Source: Cryptomeria japonica
Lineage: Eukaryota; Streptophyta; Pinopsida; Cupressales; Cupressaceae
DNA: 64,000 nt
Reading direction: 5' to 3'
Assembly (NCBI RefSeq): GCF_030272615.1
Contig: NC_081414.1
Coordinates: forward strand, 2,915,501 to 2,979,500
Position 1 is the stretch's first letter. Each line of letters starts with the position of its first letter. Below the pieces are notes generated by a model. It searched no databases, was not told where the DNA came from, and saw only the letters and a list, made by a program, of their open reading frames with translations. Below, piece by piece: positions 22,761-34,413 of this stretch. Position numbers and translations under genes: made by a program.

Positions 22761-25545
22761 GCATGGTTTTATATTTAATTAATAAAGTGTCATCATGCCT
22801 CATAATACAAGTATAACACTCAACCTCAAGGTAAGATTAAGCTGTTGAAGATCAACAATGCACAAGCGAAAGACTAAACACTCAAAAATCCAAATGAACA
22901 TGGGGAAAGGTCTTAAAAACATTATTAAAAGGTCTAATAGGTGTTTATGATCACACATGACCATTCCCAAGGTAACCAAGTTTGATTTGTCAAACAAGAC
23001 AAACTATTAGGTCTTAGGTGTCGCGAATGGGCTCTGGTGAAACCCAGAATGCAAATAAATACCCCTAACTCTATACAAACTCATTAAAAACCTACTCAAG
23101 ACCCCTTATATGGCTCCCTAATTTCATTATCTTCATAATGCATCCAAAATTGGGTCAAATTGACATCTCTAGCCCCCAAAATCACCTCAGGATTGAACTA
23201 ACAAGTATAGGCTCCTGGGATAAAACCAGACAAGATCAATGAACACTAGCACACAAGATAGTATCTTCTACCCACTCTGTCCTTGGGCTGAACTAGAGTG
23301 TTATAAACATGCTATTATCCTCTAGACTGGTGAACTCATGCTAACATCCCAGAGACACGTGTTTGTCCAAAACCAATGAGCTTCTCAGAAGGGCTATATG
23401 AAGCCTCAAACACACTACAACCCTTAGCAAGTTCATATCCATATTCCCCTTGAATTAAGATAACTAGGCAAAAGGGTGATAAATAAAATCAAGAACGAGG
23501 TCGGCGAGTCATTGGGTAGCACCTACAAGGCTAGTCGAGAATCAGGTGCACTCATAACATAGTAATTGCACCCAAAAATTCCCATAACTGACTTCACATC
23601 ACTCATGGATGCCCAAAATATCAAGAGACAAGATCAAGAAACCTTGGGACACCCAACAATAGTCTTGGTTGAGCCTAGAATGACTCCAAACACTCAAAGC
23701 CACACTATCCATAGTCAAGAACTTATCACCACAATAGGAGATGTCTAATCCAGTCTCCAAAACCATAAGGAACACATATAAATTTATTTTAAGAATCAAA
23801 CCAAATGTTTTTATGATAACATCATAATAAAACATCAAATGAGAACATGCAAGATCAAGCTTGGTGGTTGGTTCTAACACTGGTCCACTAAAGATGCATC
23901 CATTTCTTACAATATACTACAAGTTACATTGAACTCTTCTTAGAGTGTCCCAAATACAAATCATCCATGATTAAAATTCTCAATTGTACCAAAAACATAT
24001 ATTACAACTTGCAATAAATGAGAGAAAGAGAAGAACAAGTGTTGAGGAAGGAGAAGGAACTCTTCAACCCACGAGGGCTTCATTGGCTAGGCAATATTAT
24101 ATCGCATGCATTCATATTGGGGGGTTTAATATCCCAAAAATGAGGGTACAATATATTTCCTATTAGTGAAGATAGGGTGGTTTTTAATTTGGGCTATGAA
24201 AAAAAGCAATATCTGGTGAAAATAGGGGGCTTTTAATTCAGCCTGTGTATTGGGAGGGGGTGACAAAAAAGGAGTTTAGGGCAATATTTTTTGAAAATAG
24301 GGGGATTCTTTAGTATGCCATGAATGCAGGTGCTATAACACAAGTTCACTAAGTGAATCCCCCATGACTCAACCACACACGATCCAAGTCCTCTGGTCCC
24401 CAATGGTGGTTGACAATGCCACCTGACCATGTGGAAAACGTAGGTCCACCCCATTGTGCTTGTGTAGATATTCACACAGCCCAAATAATCACACACTCAA
24501 GCAAGGGAGGCAAGTAGGCTCACACAAGACCAAACATGAAGTAACACTCAACATGAACATACAATCAATCAAGGACATAGTGCCAAATCAATATATGAAC
24601 AGAAAGAAAGACATAACCTCAATGTAATCCATATGTAAAATAAGTAAGGGAGCACTCAACAAGGAGCATCAAAACCAAAACATCAAGAATAATCGAATCT
24701 CATCAACCAATCACCAAAGAGATAACAAGACCAAAGGGCCACCAAATAAGGATACCTCTAAAATCCATCAATAAGCACAATCACATGGAAGACAATTCCT
24801 CTTTCAAGTGCTACTCATAACTATAGGGCTAGGTACATAGAGAAAAAAAATGGGGAGTCTCATCACATAGCTCAAATGAATGGCTCATGTGGAACCGAGT
24901 AGTCATCTCATATGAATGAGGAGACTTGATCATGCTAGATCAATGCCCCATAAATGGCCAAGCCTTCCCAACTCATCCTTAGTCTAAACAAGCACTCAAG
25001 GCCACGAGAGGGTCATCCACTTTATCTTGGTTCATTTTATCAATGTGCCATTAGTTTTCACTTACTAAATGTCCAATGAGTTACCCTAGAAATCCCATTG
25101 TACCCCAACCCCCATCGGACACCACTTCCATCATTGGTCTTATTACCTGCCCTAGGCCCAAGAAAATCAAAATATGAAACTCATGACAAGATGCCAACAT
25201 GAAAATCCAAATTCAATAATAATTGGGCTCAACATTTTCAATATCAATCAAAGAAACACGATATACATTGACATATTAACATGCATTCAAAACATACTTG
25301 ATTGGCCCTAATGCCAAGAGAATAAATCTGAATCGATCCAACAATTAAATTCACACACACACACACACGCACACACACACACACACACATACTAATACTC
25401 CACAAAATATTTTCACATTTATAGCATCCAATTCACACTTTTATCAAATGTCCAAAATGACCAAAAACCAGTCATGGAGGTCATCCACCATTGATGGACC
25501 TCCAAAAAAATTAAATTTTCAAACATATTCAATCAAAGTTTTGGG
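22761..25545. other. Unclassified AT-rich DNA
   Basis: No gene or domain found on either strand, only short scattered ORFs. Text is rich in CATCAA/AACACTCAA-type words and resembles 32880-33340 in style, so both may be old repeat or LTR sequence split by copia I. I could not place boundaries. Confidence 0.4.
25352..25389. repeat. (CA)n microsatellite
   Basis: Nineteen CA-type dinucleotides in a row with one CG interruption at about 25368. Simple repeat in unclassified DNA. Confidence 0.95.
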
Positions 25546-25550
25546 AAAAC

Positions 25551-26435
25551 TGTAAGGAAGTAAAGTAGCGGAAACAACTTCCTACACTAACCTTGAGAGG
25601 AGGGTAATGCAAAACTTTTTCAGATCATTACAACAGTTACAGAAAATATAAATAGATATAATAGCATTCATACCACAACACAATGATTTACGTGGGGAAA
25701 ACCCTTTCGGGAGAAAAACCCCACCCTCCAAAAGCAGCTCAATATTTTATTCAGCAATCAAAAACAGATTACAAAATACTTGCAGAGCAAGCTCTTCGCA
25801 GGAGTAGCACTAATCAGAGATTCAGAGGCAACTTAATAGCCATAAGACTCTTACACACAACCTCTATCTCACACACCTCATAAATAGGAGATACAATACA
25901 AGAAACCGTCAAACGGTATTACAAAACCATGGGCTAAAAACCACCCAATAAGGTGTAGCCGACCTTATCTCCCTTCTATGACATGTTAAAGCACACATCA
26001 ACATGTGTCGCTCCCTTTTACAGCTCATTTATGTATTCGATACAAATTATTTTTTCCTATTTCAGGAGTACAAACTTCCGGAGGCCATAACTTGAGAACC
26101 GGGTGTCCGATTGACGAACCGTTTGAAGCGCCGGAAAGCTCGCGAAGTGCTCTATCACCTCGTAACCGCTTCGCCGGTTACGGCCACTTTTCAGGGCGTT
26201 TCGGAGCCTCTAAAGTCCCCAAAATTAAGTTTAAACATTTTATTGCACCCCTCCAAGACGAAAACTTTAATATCTTCAAAACTAGCTGTGACCTTGCGAC
26301 GAAACTTTACCGGAATGCTTATCTAGCCAACCAGAAGCTTCAGGGAGAGTTTCGCACCATTTCGTGCTCAAATGAAAACTTACTATAAATAGTAACCTCA
26401 CATAAATGCAAGGTTGAGACACCGTTTTCCCAACA
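25551..26435 (-). repeat. 3' LTR of copia I
   Basis: 885 bp. On the minus strand it runs from TGTTGGGAAAACGG to CTTCCTTACA. It carries TATTTATAG and CTATTTATGAGG TATA-like words (near 26385 and 25880, minus strand). It preserves CpGs that have become TpG/CpA in the 5' copy. Confidence 0.96.
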
Positions 26436-26448
26436 AATCTCCCACTTG
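26436..26448 (-). other. Polypurine tract of copia I
   Basis: Minus-strand CAAGTGGGAGATT directly precedes the 3' LTR start TGTTGGG. Confidence 0.85.
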
Positions 26449-26491
26449 TCGAACACCTTGCATGAGCGGAAGGGAATGTCAACACAATGAA

Positions 26492-29400
26492 TCAATTGCT
26501 AGGGGCCATAAGGCCCATAGACTCTGAACACCATCTGAACTTCTCTGTGCTCACAGCCTTAGTTAAAGCATCTGCAACATTCATCAAAGTTTCCACCTTA
26601 ACCAGCTTCAACCTACCATCTTCGACCATATCTCTAACAAAATGATACTGAATATCAATATGTTTGGTCCGGGCATGAAATGTCGGGTTCTTAGCTAGGC
26701 TAATTGCACTCTGACTGTCACAGTAAACTGTCACTGTACCTTGTTTTATTCCAATATCCGAACACAGTCTCTTAAGCCAAATGGCCTCTTTACAAGCATG
26801 AGTAGCTACCATATACTCTGCTTCAGTAGTGGATAAAGCAACCACAGCCTGTCGCTTACTCATCCAACTAATTGCACCACCAAACAAAGTAAACACATAA
26901 GCACTGGTGGATCTTCTGCTATCAATATCGCCTGCCCAATCTGAATCCACATAACCATGGATATCAAGGGAAGTAATGTCTCCAATTGAATTACCATGAT
27001 AACACAAAGAATACTCTGAAGTACCCTTCAAATATCTGAAGACTCTTTTGACTGCATCCCAATGAACTCTACCAGGATTAGACATATATCTAGAAAGTAC
27101 TCCCACTGCTTGGGCAATATCTGGTCTAGTACAGACCATAGCATACATCAAGCTTCCAACTGCACTCTGGTAAGGCACTCTGCTCATGTCTTCCATCTCC
27201 AATGGGGATGTAGGACAATCTGAAACAGATAGTTTCGTTCCAACTGTAAAAGGAACACTCAATGGTCTACAATTCTGCATGTTGAACCTCTGTAACACTG
27301 AATTCACATACTTACTCTGGCCTAGCCATAGCTTTCTGTTCGCCCTATCTCTTCTAATTTCCATCCCAAGAATGTGCTTTGCTGCACCAAGATCTTTCAT
27401 TTCAAATTTAGCAGCGAGCTGAGACTTCAGTTCTGAAATCATACCTTTCCCTTTACCAATGAATAACATATCATCAACATACAATGCAATGAATAAGAAA
27501 AGATCACCATCAGATTTATAATAAACACAGTGATCTGATTTAGAACGTTCAAATCCCAAACTCAACACATATGTATCAAATTTCTGGTACCACATCCTAG
27601 GACTTTGTTTGAGGCCATACAAAGATTTCTTCAATTTACAGACCAAATTACTTTTGCCTTTCACCACATAGTGCTCCGGCTGTGTCATATAAATATCTTC
27701 CTCCAAATCACCATGAAGGAAAGCAGTTTTCACATCCATTTGCTCAACCTCTAAATCATAAGCAGTAGCAATAGAAAGCAAAAATCTAATGGACGTCATT
27801 TTTGCAACAGGAGAAAATATCTCACCGTAATCAACACCCTCAACCTGAGAGTAGCCTTTTGCAACCAACCTTGCTTTATACTTCTCAATGCTTCCATCTG
27901 AACCAATCTTTTTCTTGAACACCCATTTACAACCAACAGATTTTCGTCCTTCAGGCAATGGTACAAGATCCCATGTATCATTCTTTTTCAAAGCTGCCAT
28001 TTCTTCCTCCATAGCAATCTTCCAGGATTCTGCATCATTCATACCTAATGCCTCTTCTACAGATTTTGGTTCATCCACACTAGTATTCAGAGCAAAAATA
28101 CATCTCCAATCATCAGGTGAATACCTTTCAGGTGGTTGTCTATGTCTTGTAGACCTTCGAACAAGCTGAGTTGGAGGTTCTTCCTCCTCTTCTGAAGATT
28201 CAGAGCTGGATGAGCTCTCCTCAAATTCTTGCCTATCTAGGGGTCTCGATTCAACTCTTTCAGGTGTAGAAGGAAGTTGAATCACATCTTCTTTTTTAGT
28301 CTGTTCTGGCTGCAATGTAACAGAAGGAGACTTAATTTCTCTAAAAATAACACTTCTACTGTGAATTACCTTTGGTGCAACAGGGTCCCAAAGCTTGTAT
28401 CCTTTCACACCATAACTATACCCGATGAAGATACATTTCACAGCCTTGTTCTCCAACTTTGTTCGCTTCTCCTTTGGCACATGTGCATATGCCTCGCAAC
28501 CAAAAACTCTAAGATGTCTCAATGAAGGCTTGTGACCTGACCATGCTTCCATAGGCGTTTTATCAACAAGAGCTGATGTAGGAGACCTATTAATCAGGTA
28601 GCAAGCAGTGGCAACAGCTTCAGCCCAAAACTTTTGTTCAAGACCAGCACCACTCAGCATACTCCTAGCCTTTTCCATCAGTGTCCTGTTCATTCTTTCT
28701 GCAACTCCATTCTGCTGTGGAGAATACGGAGTTGTCTTCTGTCTGTTAATTCCACAGTCTTTACAGAATCTATCAAAATCATTAGAGCAAAACTCACCGC
28801 CATTATCAGTTCTCAAACATTTTATTTTCTTTCCAGTCTGCAACTCAACCATTGCTTTAAATTCTTTAAAACGACTAAAAACTTCAGATTTACTCTTTAG
28901 AAAATAAACCCATGTCCTTCTACTAAAATCATCAATAAATGAAACATAATATGTGGATTTTCCAATCGAAGAGACATCTACTGGACCAAATACATCAGAA
29001 TGGATAAGATCCAAAACACCACAAGTTTTATGAGAACTCGAGTAAAACTGAACGCGGTTTTGTTTTCCATAAATGCAATGCTCACAGAAATCAAAGTCAA
29101 GGTTACAGTCATTCAAACCTTCAACAAGGTTTTTATTTTTCAAGGTCCTTAGACCCTTTTCTCCAATGTGGCCAAGTCTCTGGTGCCATAACATAGTCTT
29201 CTCTGCAGGTAACTTTGCTTCAGACGAAAGAGCACCCTTAGGTACCCAAAAACCATTTCCATCTGCTGAAGGTGAAACCTTCAAATCTTCCAGTGAAGTA
29301 TCCGCAGATTTACTTTTTACAGAAGTGCTATTACACTCAACAGTGTATGCTTCAAGCTTATACAAAGTGCCAAACCTGACACCTCTAGCAACTACCATAG

Positions 29401-30535
29401 CACCCTTAATCATCTTACATCCTGTTTCAGAAAAGACTACCTGCACACCCGCATCTATCAGTTTGCTCACAGATAACAGGTTTTGTTTTAATCCAGGGAT
29501 ATGCAGCACACCATTAATCCTTTTTATTCTACCATCAGAAAACCTGATTCTAACTTTACCTCGACCAACAATGTCTAGTTGTGAATCATCACCTAAGTAC
29601 ACCTTACCTCCATTAAATCCTTCATATTCAGAAAACCAATCTCTATTGGAAGTCATATGAAAAGATGCACCTGAGTCAATTAGCCAGGCATCATTACCTG
29701 CATGAGTCGCCAAAGCCGCAATAAATGCATCGCCATCTTCCTTGTCGGACTCAGAATCAGAATCGAACTTTTTCTTTTTCTTCTTCTTTTCTTCTTTGCA
29801 GTCCTTACGGATGTGACCCGGTTTACCGCAATTCCAGCAAATGACTTTGGACTTTCCAGGAGATTTCGATCTCCCTTTGGATTTGGACTTGCCACGCTTC
29901 TCATTCTTCTTGCCTTTCTCCTTAGGTCTTCCACGAACGGTTAGGGCTTCCTTTGAACTGATGGATACCTTCCTTCGCATCTCTTCACCAAGTAGGGCAC
30001 CCACCACATCTTCAGATTTCAAAACAACAGAAGTACTACCGATAGCCATAACAAGAGAATCCCACGAATCAGGCAAAGAGCAAAGCAAGATCTGACATTT
30101 TTCCTCCTCGTCCATCTTAACACCGACGGATACTAATTGAGCCACAATCATATTGAATGCTTCTAGGTGGTCTGCAATTCGTCCACCCTCTTCCATCTTC
30201 AAGGAATACAATTTCTTTCTTAGGAAAATTTGATTTAATAAAGATTTCACTTGATACATCTCACCAAGCTTAGTCCATAGCTTCTTTGCAGAGTTCTCTT
30301 CATGGACATTGATTAGAACAGAGTCTGCCAGGCACAGTCTGATTAGACCTTTGGCTTTTCGGTCCATAACATCATACTGAGCTGCCGCAGTAGGATCTGA
30401 GGGCCTTTGGACATTCGCATCAACAGCATCCCAAAGATCTCGATCTATTAGTAGATCTTCCATCTTCAGCTTCCACATCTCAAAATTACTTCCATTAAAT
30501 TTCTCCACCTCTATTCTCCCTGACGAACTCGCCAT
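26492..30535 (-). CDS. Copia I gag-pol polyprotein (1347 aa, intact)
   Basis: A single frame starts MASSSGRIEVEKFNG at 30535 and ends GLMAPSN-stop. Gag occupies about 1-250 and ends in the zinc knuckle CWNCGKPGHIRKDC (233-246) after a Lys/Arg-rich stretch. Protease has DSGA at 287-290. The integrase zinc domain spans H451 to C487 (HQRLGH, CEHCIYGK). Its catalytic triad is D514 (SDVFGP), D577 (RTDNGG) and E613 (NGVAERMN), giving D-35-E spacing. An acidic Ser/Glu linker (770-790) leads to RT (860-1100) with D934 (QMDVKTAFLHG) and YVDD 1019-1022. RNase H shows D1197 (DSDWAGD), E1238 (TTEAEY) and D1272 (CDSQSA). Length and order match Tnt1 (about 1330 aa). All catalytic residues are present. The start is 120 bp after the PBS. 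Confidence 0.96.
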   Translation of the reverse strand: MASSSGRIEVEKFNGSNFEMWKLKMEDLLIDRDLWDAVDANVQRPSDPTAAAQYDVMDRKAKGLIRLCLADSVLINVHEENSAKKLWTKLGEMYQVKSLLNQIFLRKKLYSLKMEEGGRIADHLEAFNMIVAQLVSVGVKMDEEEKCQILLCSLPDSWDSLVMAIGSTSVVLKSEDVVGALLGEEMRRKVSISSKEALTVRGRPKEKGKKNEKRGKSKSKGRSKSPGKSKVICWNCGKPGHIRKDCKEEKKKKKKKFDSDSESDKEDGDAFIAALATHAGNDAWLIDSGASFHMTSNRDWFSEYEGFNGGKVYLGDDSQLDIVGRGKVRIRFSDGRIKRINGVLHIPGLKQNLLSVSKLIDAGVQVVFSETGCKMIKGAMVVARGVRFGTLYKLEAYTVECNSTSVKSKSADTSLEDLKVSPSADGNGFWVPKGALSSEAKLPAEKTMLWHQRLGHIGEKGLRTLKNKNLVEGLNDCNLDFDFCEHCIYGKQNRVQFYSSSHKTCGVLDLIHSDVFGPVDVSSIGKSTYYVSFIDDFSRRTWVYFLKSKSEVFSRFKEFKAMVELQTGKKIKCLRTDNGGEFCSNDFDRFCKDCGINRQKTTPYSPQQNGVAERMNRTLMEKARSMLSGAGLEQKFWAEAVATACYLINRSPTSALVDKTPMEAWSGHKPSLRHLRVFGCEAYAHVPKEKRTKLENKAVKCIFIGYSYGVKGYKLWDPVAPKVIHSRSVIFREIKSPSVTLQPEQTKKEDVIQLPSTPERVESRPLDRQEFEESSSSSESSEEEEEPPTQLVRRSTRHRQPPERYSPDDWRCIFALNTSVDEPKSVEEALGMNDAESWKIAMEEEMAALKKNDTWDLVPLPEGRKSVGCKWVFKKKIGSDGSIEKYKARLVAKGYSQVEGVDYGEIFSPVAKMTSIRFLLSIATAYDLEVEQMDVKTAFLHGDLEEDIYMTQPEHYVVKGKSNLVCKLKKSLYGLKQSPRMWYQKFDTYVLSLGFERSKSDHCVYYKSDGDLFLFIALYVDDMLFIGKGKGMISELKSQLAAKFEMKDLGAAKHILGMEIRRDRANRKLWLGQSKYVNSVLQRFNMQNCRPLSVPFTVGTKLSVSDCPTSPLEMEDMSRVPYQSAVGSLMYAMVCTRPDIAQAVGVLSRYMSNPGRVHWDAVKRVFRYLKGTSEYSLCYHGNSIGDITSLDIHGYVDSDWAGDIDSRRSTSAYVFTLFGGAISWMSKRQAVVALSTTEAEYMVATHACKEAIWLKRLCSDIGIKQGTVTVYCDSQSAISLAKNPTFHARTKHIDIQYHFVRDMVEDGRLKLVKVETLMNVADALTKAVSTEKFRWCSESMGLMAPSN

Positions 30536-30640
30536 CTGAAAATTCCTGCAACAAGATCACAAAGTGTCTTCTGCACAAGCTCCCACTCAAATCTGGATTA
30601 GTTCAAAAAACCCAACTGCCCACAATTGAAACCAAAGGTG

Positions 30641-30657
30641 ATCAGGCTCTGATACCA
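30641..30657 (-). other. Primer binding site of copia I
   Basis: On the minus strand TGGTATCAGAGCCTGAT lies 2 bp after the 5' LTR. TGGTATCAGAGC is the standard plant copia PBS, complementary to the 3' end of initiator tRNA-Met. Confidence 0.93.
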
Positions 30658-30659
30658 CT

Positions 30660-31546
30660 TGTAAGGAAGTAAAGTAGCGGAAACAACTTCCTACACTAAC
30701 CTTGAGAGGAGGGTAATGCAAAACTTTTTCAGATCATTACAATAGTTACAGAAAATATAAATAGATATAATAGCATTCATACCACAACACAATGATTTAC
30801 GTGGGGAAAACCCTTTCGGGAGAAAAACCCCACCCTCCAAAAGCAGCTCAATATTTTATTCAGCAATCAAAAACAGATTACAAAATACTTGCAGAGCAAG
30901 CTCTTCGTAGGAGTAGCACTAATCAGAGATTCAGAGGCAACTTAATAGCCATAAGACTCTTACACACAACCTCTATCTCACACACCTCATAAATAGGAGA
31001 TACAATACAAGAAACCGTCAAACGGTATTACAAAACCATGGGCTAAAAACCACCCAATAAGGTGTAGCCGACCTTATCTCCCTTCTATGACATGTTAAAG
31101 CACACATCAACATGTGTCGCTCCCTTTTACAGCTCATTTATGTATTCGATACAAATTATTTTTTCCTATTTCAGGAGTACAAACTTCCGGAGGCCATAAC
31201 TTGAGAATCGGGTGTCCGATTGACGAACCGTTTGAAGCGCCGAAAAGCTCGCGAAGTGCTCTATCACCTCATAACCAGCTTCACCAGTTACGGCCACTTT
31301 TCAGGGCGTTTCGGAGCCTCTAAAGTCCCCAAAATTAAGTTTAAACATTTTATTGCACCCCTCCAAGACGAAAACTTTAATATCTTCAAAACTAGCTGTG
31401 ACCTTGCGACGAAACTTTACCGGAATGCTTATCTAGCCAACCAGAAGCTTCAGGGAGAGTTTCGCACCATTTCGTGCTCAAATGAAAACTTACTATAAAT
31501 AGTAACCTCACATAAATGCAAGGTTGAGACACCATTTTTCCCAACA
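30660..31546 (-). repeat. 5' LTR of copia I
   Basis: 887 bp. Compared with the 3' LTR it shows C/T or G/A differences near 30742, 30907, 31207, 31242, 31271, 31283, 31288 and 31534, plus one extra base near 31276 and one near 31538. Confidence 0.96.
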
Positions 31547-31551
31547 AAAAC

Positions 31552-33220
31552 CATTGGTCCATAGCTGAACAACAAACCAAAAATGCAACAAAATCAACAG
31601 TCTGATAATCCTAGAAAAAATGGGTAGAGTTTCCTTTTGTATAGCATAGTTTTCAAAATTCAAACATAAATTCAATTTTCTACTAAATATCCAAATTAAA
31701 ATTGGAGAAAGGATCTAAATCTATTTACAAACTTTTAACAACAAGAATCAAACAATTTCATTAAGAAACAAGAGATGGATTCAAGAAACATACCTTCTAA
31801 TTTGACAACCCAAAGAGATTTACAACACCATTCTTTTAAGCTCTTACCCACAAAATTTCGATTATGCAATCCTCCAATCTCAACAAATTAAATTTTCCAT
31901 GTAGGGTTTTTGACAAGAAACCAAAAAATAGACTGAGTTTCCAATTCAACATTATTTTCCATATATAAAACCACTTGGCTTTTGAAATTATAGATGATAA
32001 AATGGATAAAAGATTAAATAAAACTTTATTATCTATATCCATAAACTTATCCCAATGAAATACATAATAAAATAAATATAATCAAGCCCCATAAAAATAT
32101 TTCAAAAACACTATTTATAGTCATGTAAAACAATTAAAAGTCAAATGAACATCAAATAATCTAAAAATCAAATTTAAATTCTCTAGAAGTCCGAATTTGA
32201 CCCCAAAACTCACCCATATGCCCAATTGGGAAAATGCCAATTAAAATAAATACTCACAAGGCATATATCACAATTAAATATTAAATTAGCTCAACGATAT
32301 TAAGATATCATTAATATAAGCACTATAATTGATGACAATTCATATATGACTGACTATGCACAAGCAGTCTTTACTGGTCATTCACAAATATGCATATAGG
32401 TAACCAAACATTACCGAATTGGTAACTGAAGGTGTAAATAATTAAGGTAAAATTATCCAAATTAGGAATGATGGCTTAAGGCTAGGTAATATTTTTGGCT
32501 AGTGTCCTATCTCCTATAAGCATCGTTGAGGATATGAGCATGCTAAGAGTTGTGGAGCTAGGTGGAGTTGATGTTTTGTACATGTACCAACCAAAACATA
32601 CAAACACTTGTGTATACATATACATATAATATATGATTAAAAGCATCATTAACATTCCTCAATTGGGGTCACATAATAATATTGTTAGTAACATGACATC
32701 TCATTAATCAATATAGCATTATCAATTGAATGTATTGCTAAACATTTAATCTCTAAAATAAATACAATAACATAAAATATGATTTATCACTTTTAAATCA
32801 CTCAACCAAATTTGCATCACTTGTTTTATTCCAAACATTGATCACATCAACATTAATATCAATATCATAAATATGGTAACAACCCCCAACAAATCCAGTA
32901 CCCAAACAACTAAGTAGTAAGCAATAGCACAATGATCCTCACAACCAGATACAAGAAGAAAGCACACATCTCAATTTAGACCCATAATCATGATCATCGT
33001 GAAACAATCTAGAACATCATTGGTCCAACTCAAACACATGCAATATATCCAATCAAGGTGTAAGATAAACACTCAAGGCCTTACACTGAAACCAAATGTA
33101 GCATCCAGAATAATAGAAAAGCATCACATAAAGTTTTACACCCAAGAGCGAATGACACAATCATAGACTCATAGCCAAATCCTCATCAAGAAGCAAGAAT
33201 GCATAAGAGCAACATGAGGG
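31552..33220. other. Unclassified AT-rich DNA right of copia I
   Basis: No domain on either strand. It is the other half of the insertion site of copia I (target ...GGGAAAAC/CATTGG...). Around 32880-33340 it is wordy and AACACTCAAGG-rich like 24480-24600. Confidence 0.4.
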
Positions 33221-34399
33221 GTGTAACATCATAAAATAGTTAGTATGATTAGTCAAGCAAATCAAACCATTTTAAAGACATTATCAAGAAAGATATGAAA
33301 TGAAAGCATAATGAAAGACAAACAAAATCAATCAAATATACTCATGAAGCTCCCATTGCAAATAACTCTTCCTTGTCCTCCTCATCTCCACGAACTTTGC
33401 TAGCTCCGAATTTTGACTAATGGAGAGTGGGAGAGAAATGGAGTGAATGTGGATTTAAGTGTGGAATGCTCTCAACTAGCATAACAACATATTGTCGATA
33501 GTGACATGGTGAAATATGGACATGGCTTTGAAATAAAAATGAAATTATGACAATGCAATGATGAGTAGATAAAAGGCCAGCATAAGGATGTATGAAAGTG
33601 GATGGATTGATAAGAGACAAGGGCTCAATTTATAAAGTTTGAGGCTTGGAAACCGACAATCAAGATCAAAAGTTGATCAAGGGCTCAGATTGAAAGAGAG
33701 AGCAAGGTGTGCTAACACATGTGTGAGCACATCTTGGGAAGAACAACTGTCATAGGGAAAAGGAGAAGATGTGCTCACACATGTGGGAGAAAATCTTGGG
33801 AAGTCCAAGAAATTGACAAGTGGAAACACTTGTGGAAGGGTGTAAGAGCTAGTGGAAGAAAGTTTATGACATACGGGCTAAAAGAGGAAAGTGTAGGGTT
33901 GCTCTATGGGGAAGAGAATCCTCACACATGTGTGAGAACCCCTTGGTCAAAGGTGATGTGGAGATGTTGAAGTGACTTGTGTATGCAAGTCCTTCAAGAG
34001 GGGGTCACATGTGGGTTTTGGGTAGATGTGTAGTGTTTTTAATACTAATAGGGGTTAGGCCTTGGTTTAATTAGTTTAATGGGGGGATTAAAAAATAGGT
34101 TTGTAGGAATCATAGAATTAGCTTAATTAATTATGAATTAATTTAGCTAATTGGGATTAAGAATAAAGTTGGAATATTCCTTAAAGGTGAGCTTGATTTT
34201 TTTGAAATAAATCAACTTTAGGATAAAAGAGACATGTATAATTAATTAATTAATTAATTATATATGTGGAAAGGGAAAATTAATTAAATGTAATTTAATT
34301 AAATTGGGAGAATAATAGGCTAACAGGATTAATTAAATTAATCAAGGGATAAAGGTATAATTAATTAAATATTAATTTAATTAATTCTATGTCTCTACA
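33221..34399 (-). repeat. 3' LTR of gypsy C (right edge firm, left edge tentative)
   Basis: On the minus strand an LTR starts TGTAGAGACATAGAATTAAT at 34399, directly after the PPT. It opens with a very AT-rich U3 of ATTAATTAAAT words, the same design as B's LTR (TGTAGACACCC...). A TATA-like TTTATAAATTGAGCCC sits near 33630 (minus). By analogy with B the LTR should end a few hundred bp further. TGTAACATC on the plus strand at about 33221 would give a TG...CA end, but nothing else fixes it. Confidence 0.5.
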
Positions 34400-34413
34400 T
34401 TTTTCCCCTCTTT
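34400..34413 (-). other. Polypurine tract of gypsy C
   Basis: Minus-strand AAAGAGGGGAAAAA immediately before TGTAGAGACA. It is nearly identical to B's PPT AAAGAGGGGCAAAA. Confidence 0.8.

Larger units (their letters stand above)
25551..31546 (-). mobile_element. Copia element I (complete, intact, young; Tork/Tnt1-like)
   Basis: Six-kilobase minus-strand Ty1/copia element with perfect AAAAC target duplications (25546-25550 and 31547-31551). It has LTRs of 885 and 887 bp, a full-length tRNA-iMet-type PBS, a PPT and a single open gag-pol frame. The LTRs differ by eight substitutions, all transitions, and two 1-bp indels, about 1%. Every part needed for autonomous transposition that can be judged by eye is present. 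It is by far the best preserved element in the window. Confidence 0.97.

Noticed and set aside
25352..25389. CA repeat as part of a satellite or telomere-like array
   Set aside because: Simple dinucleotide run only; no longer-period structure around it.
29073..29660. 195-codon plus-strand ORF
   Set aside because: Antisense shadow of the intact copia I polyprotein.
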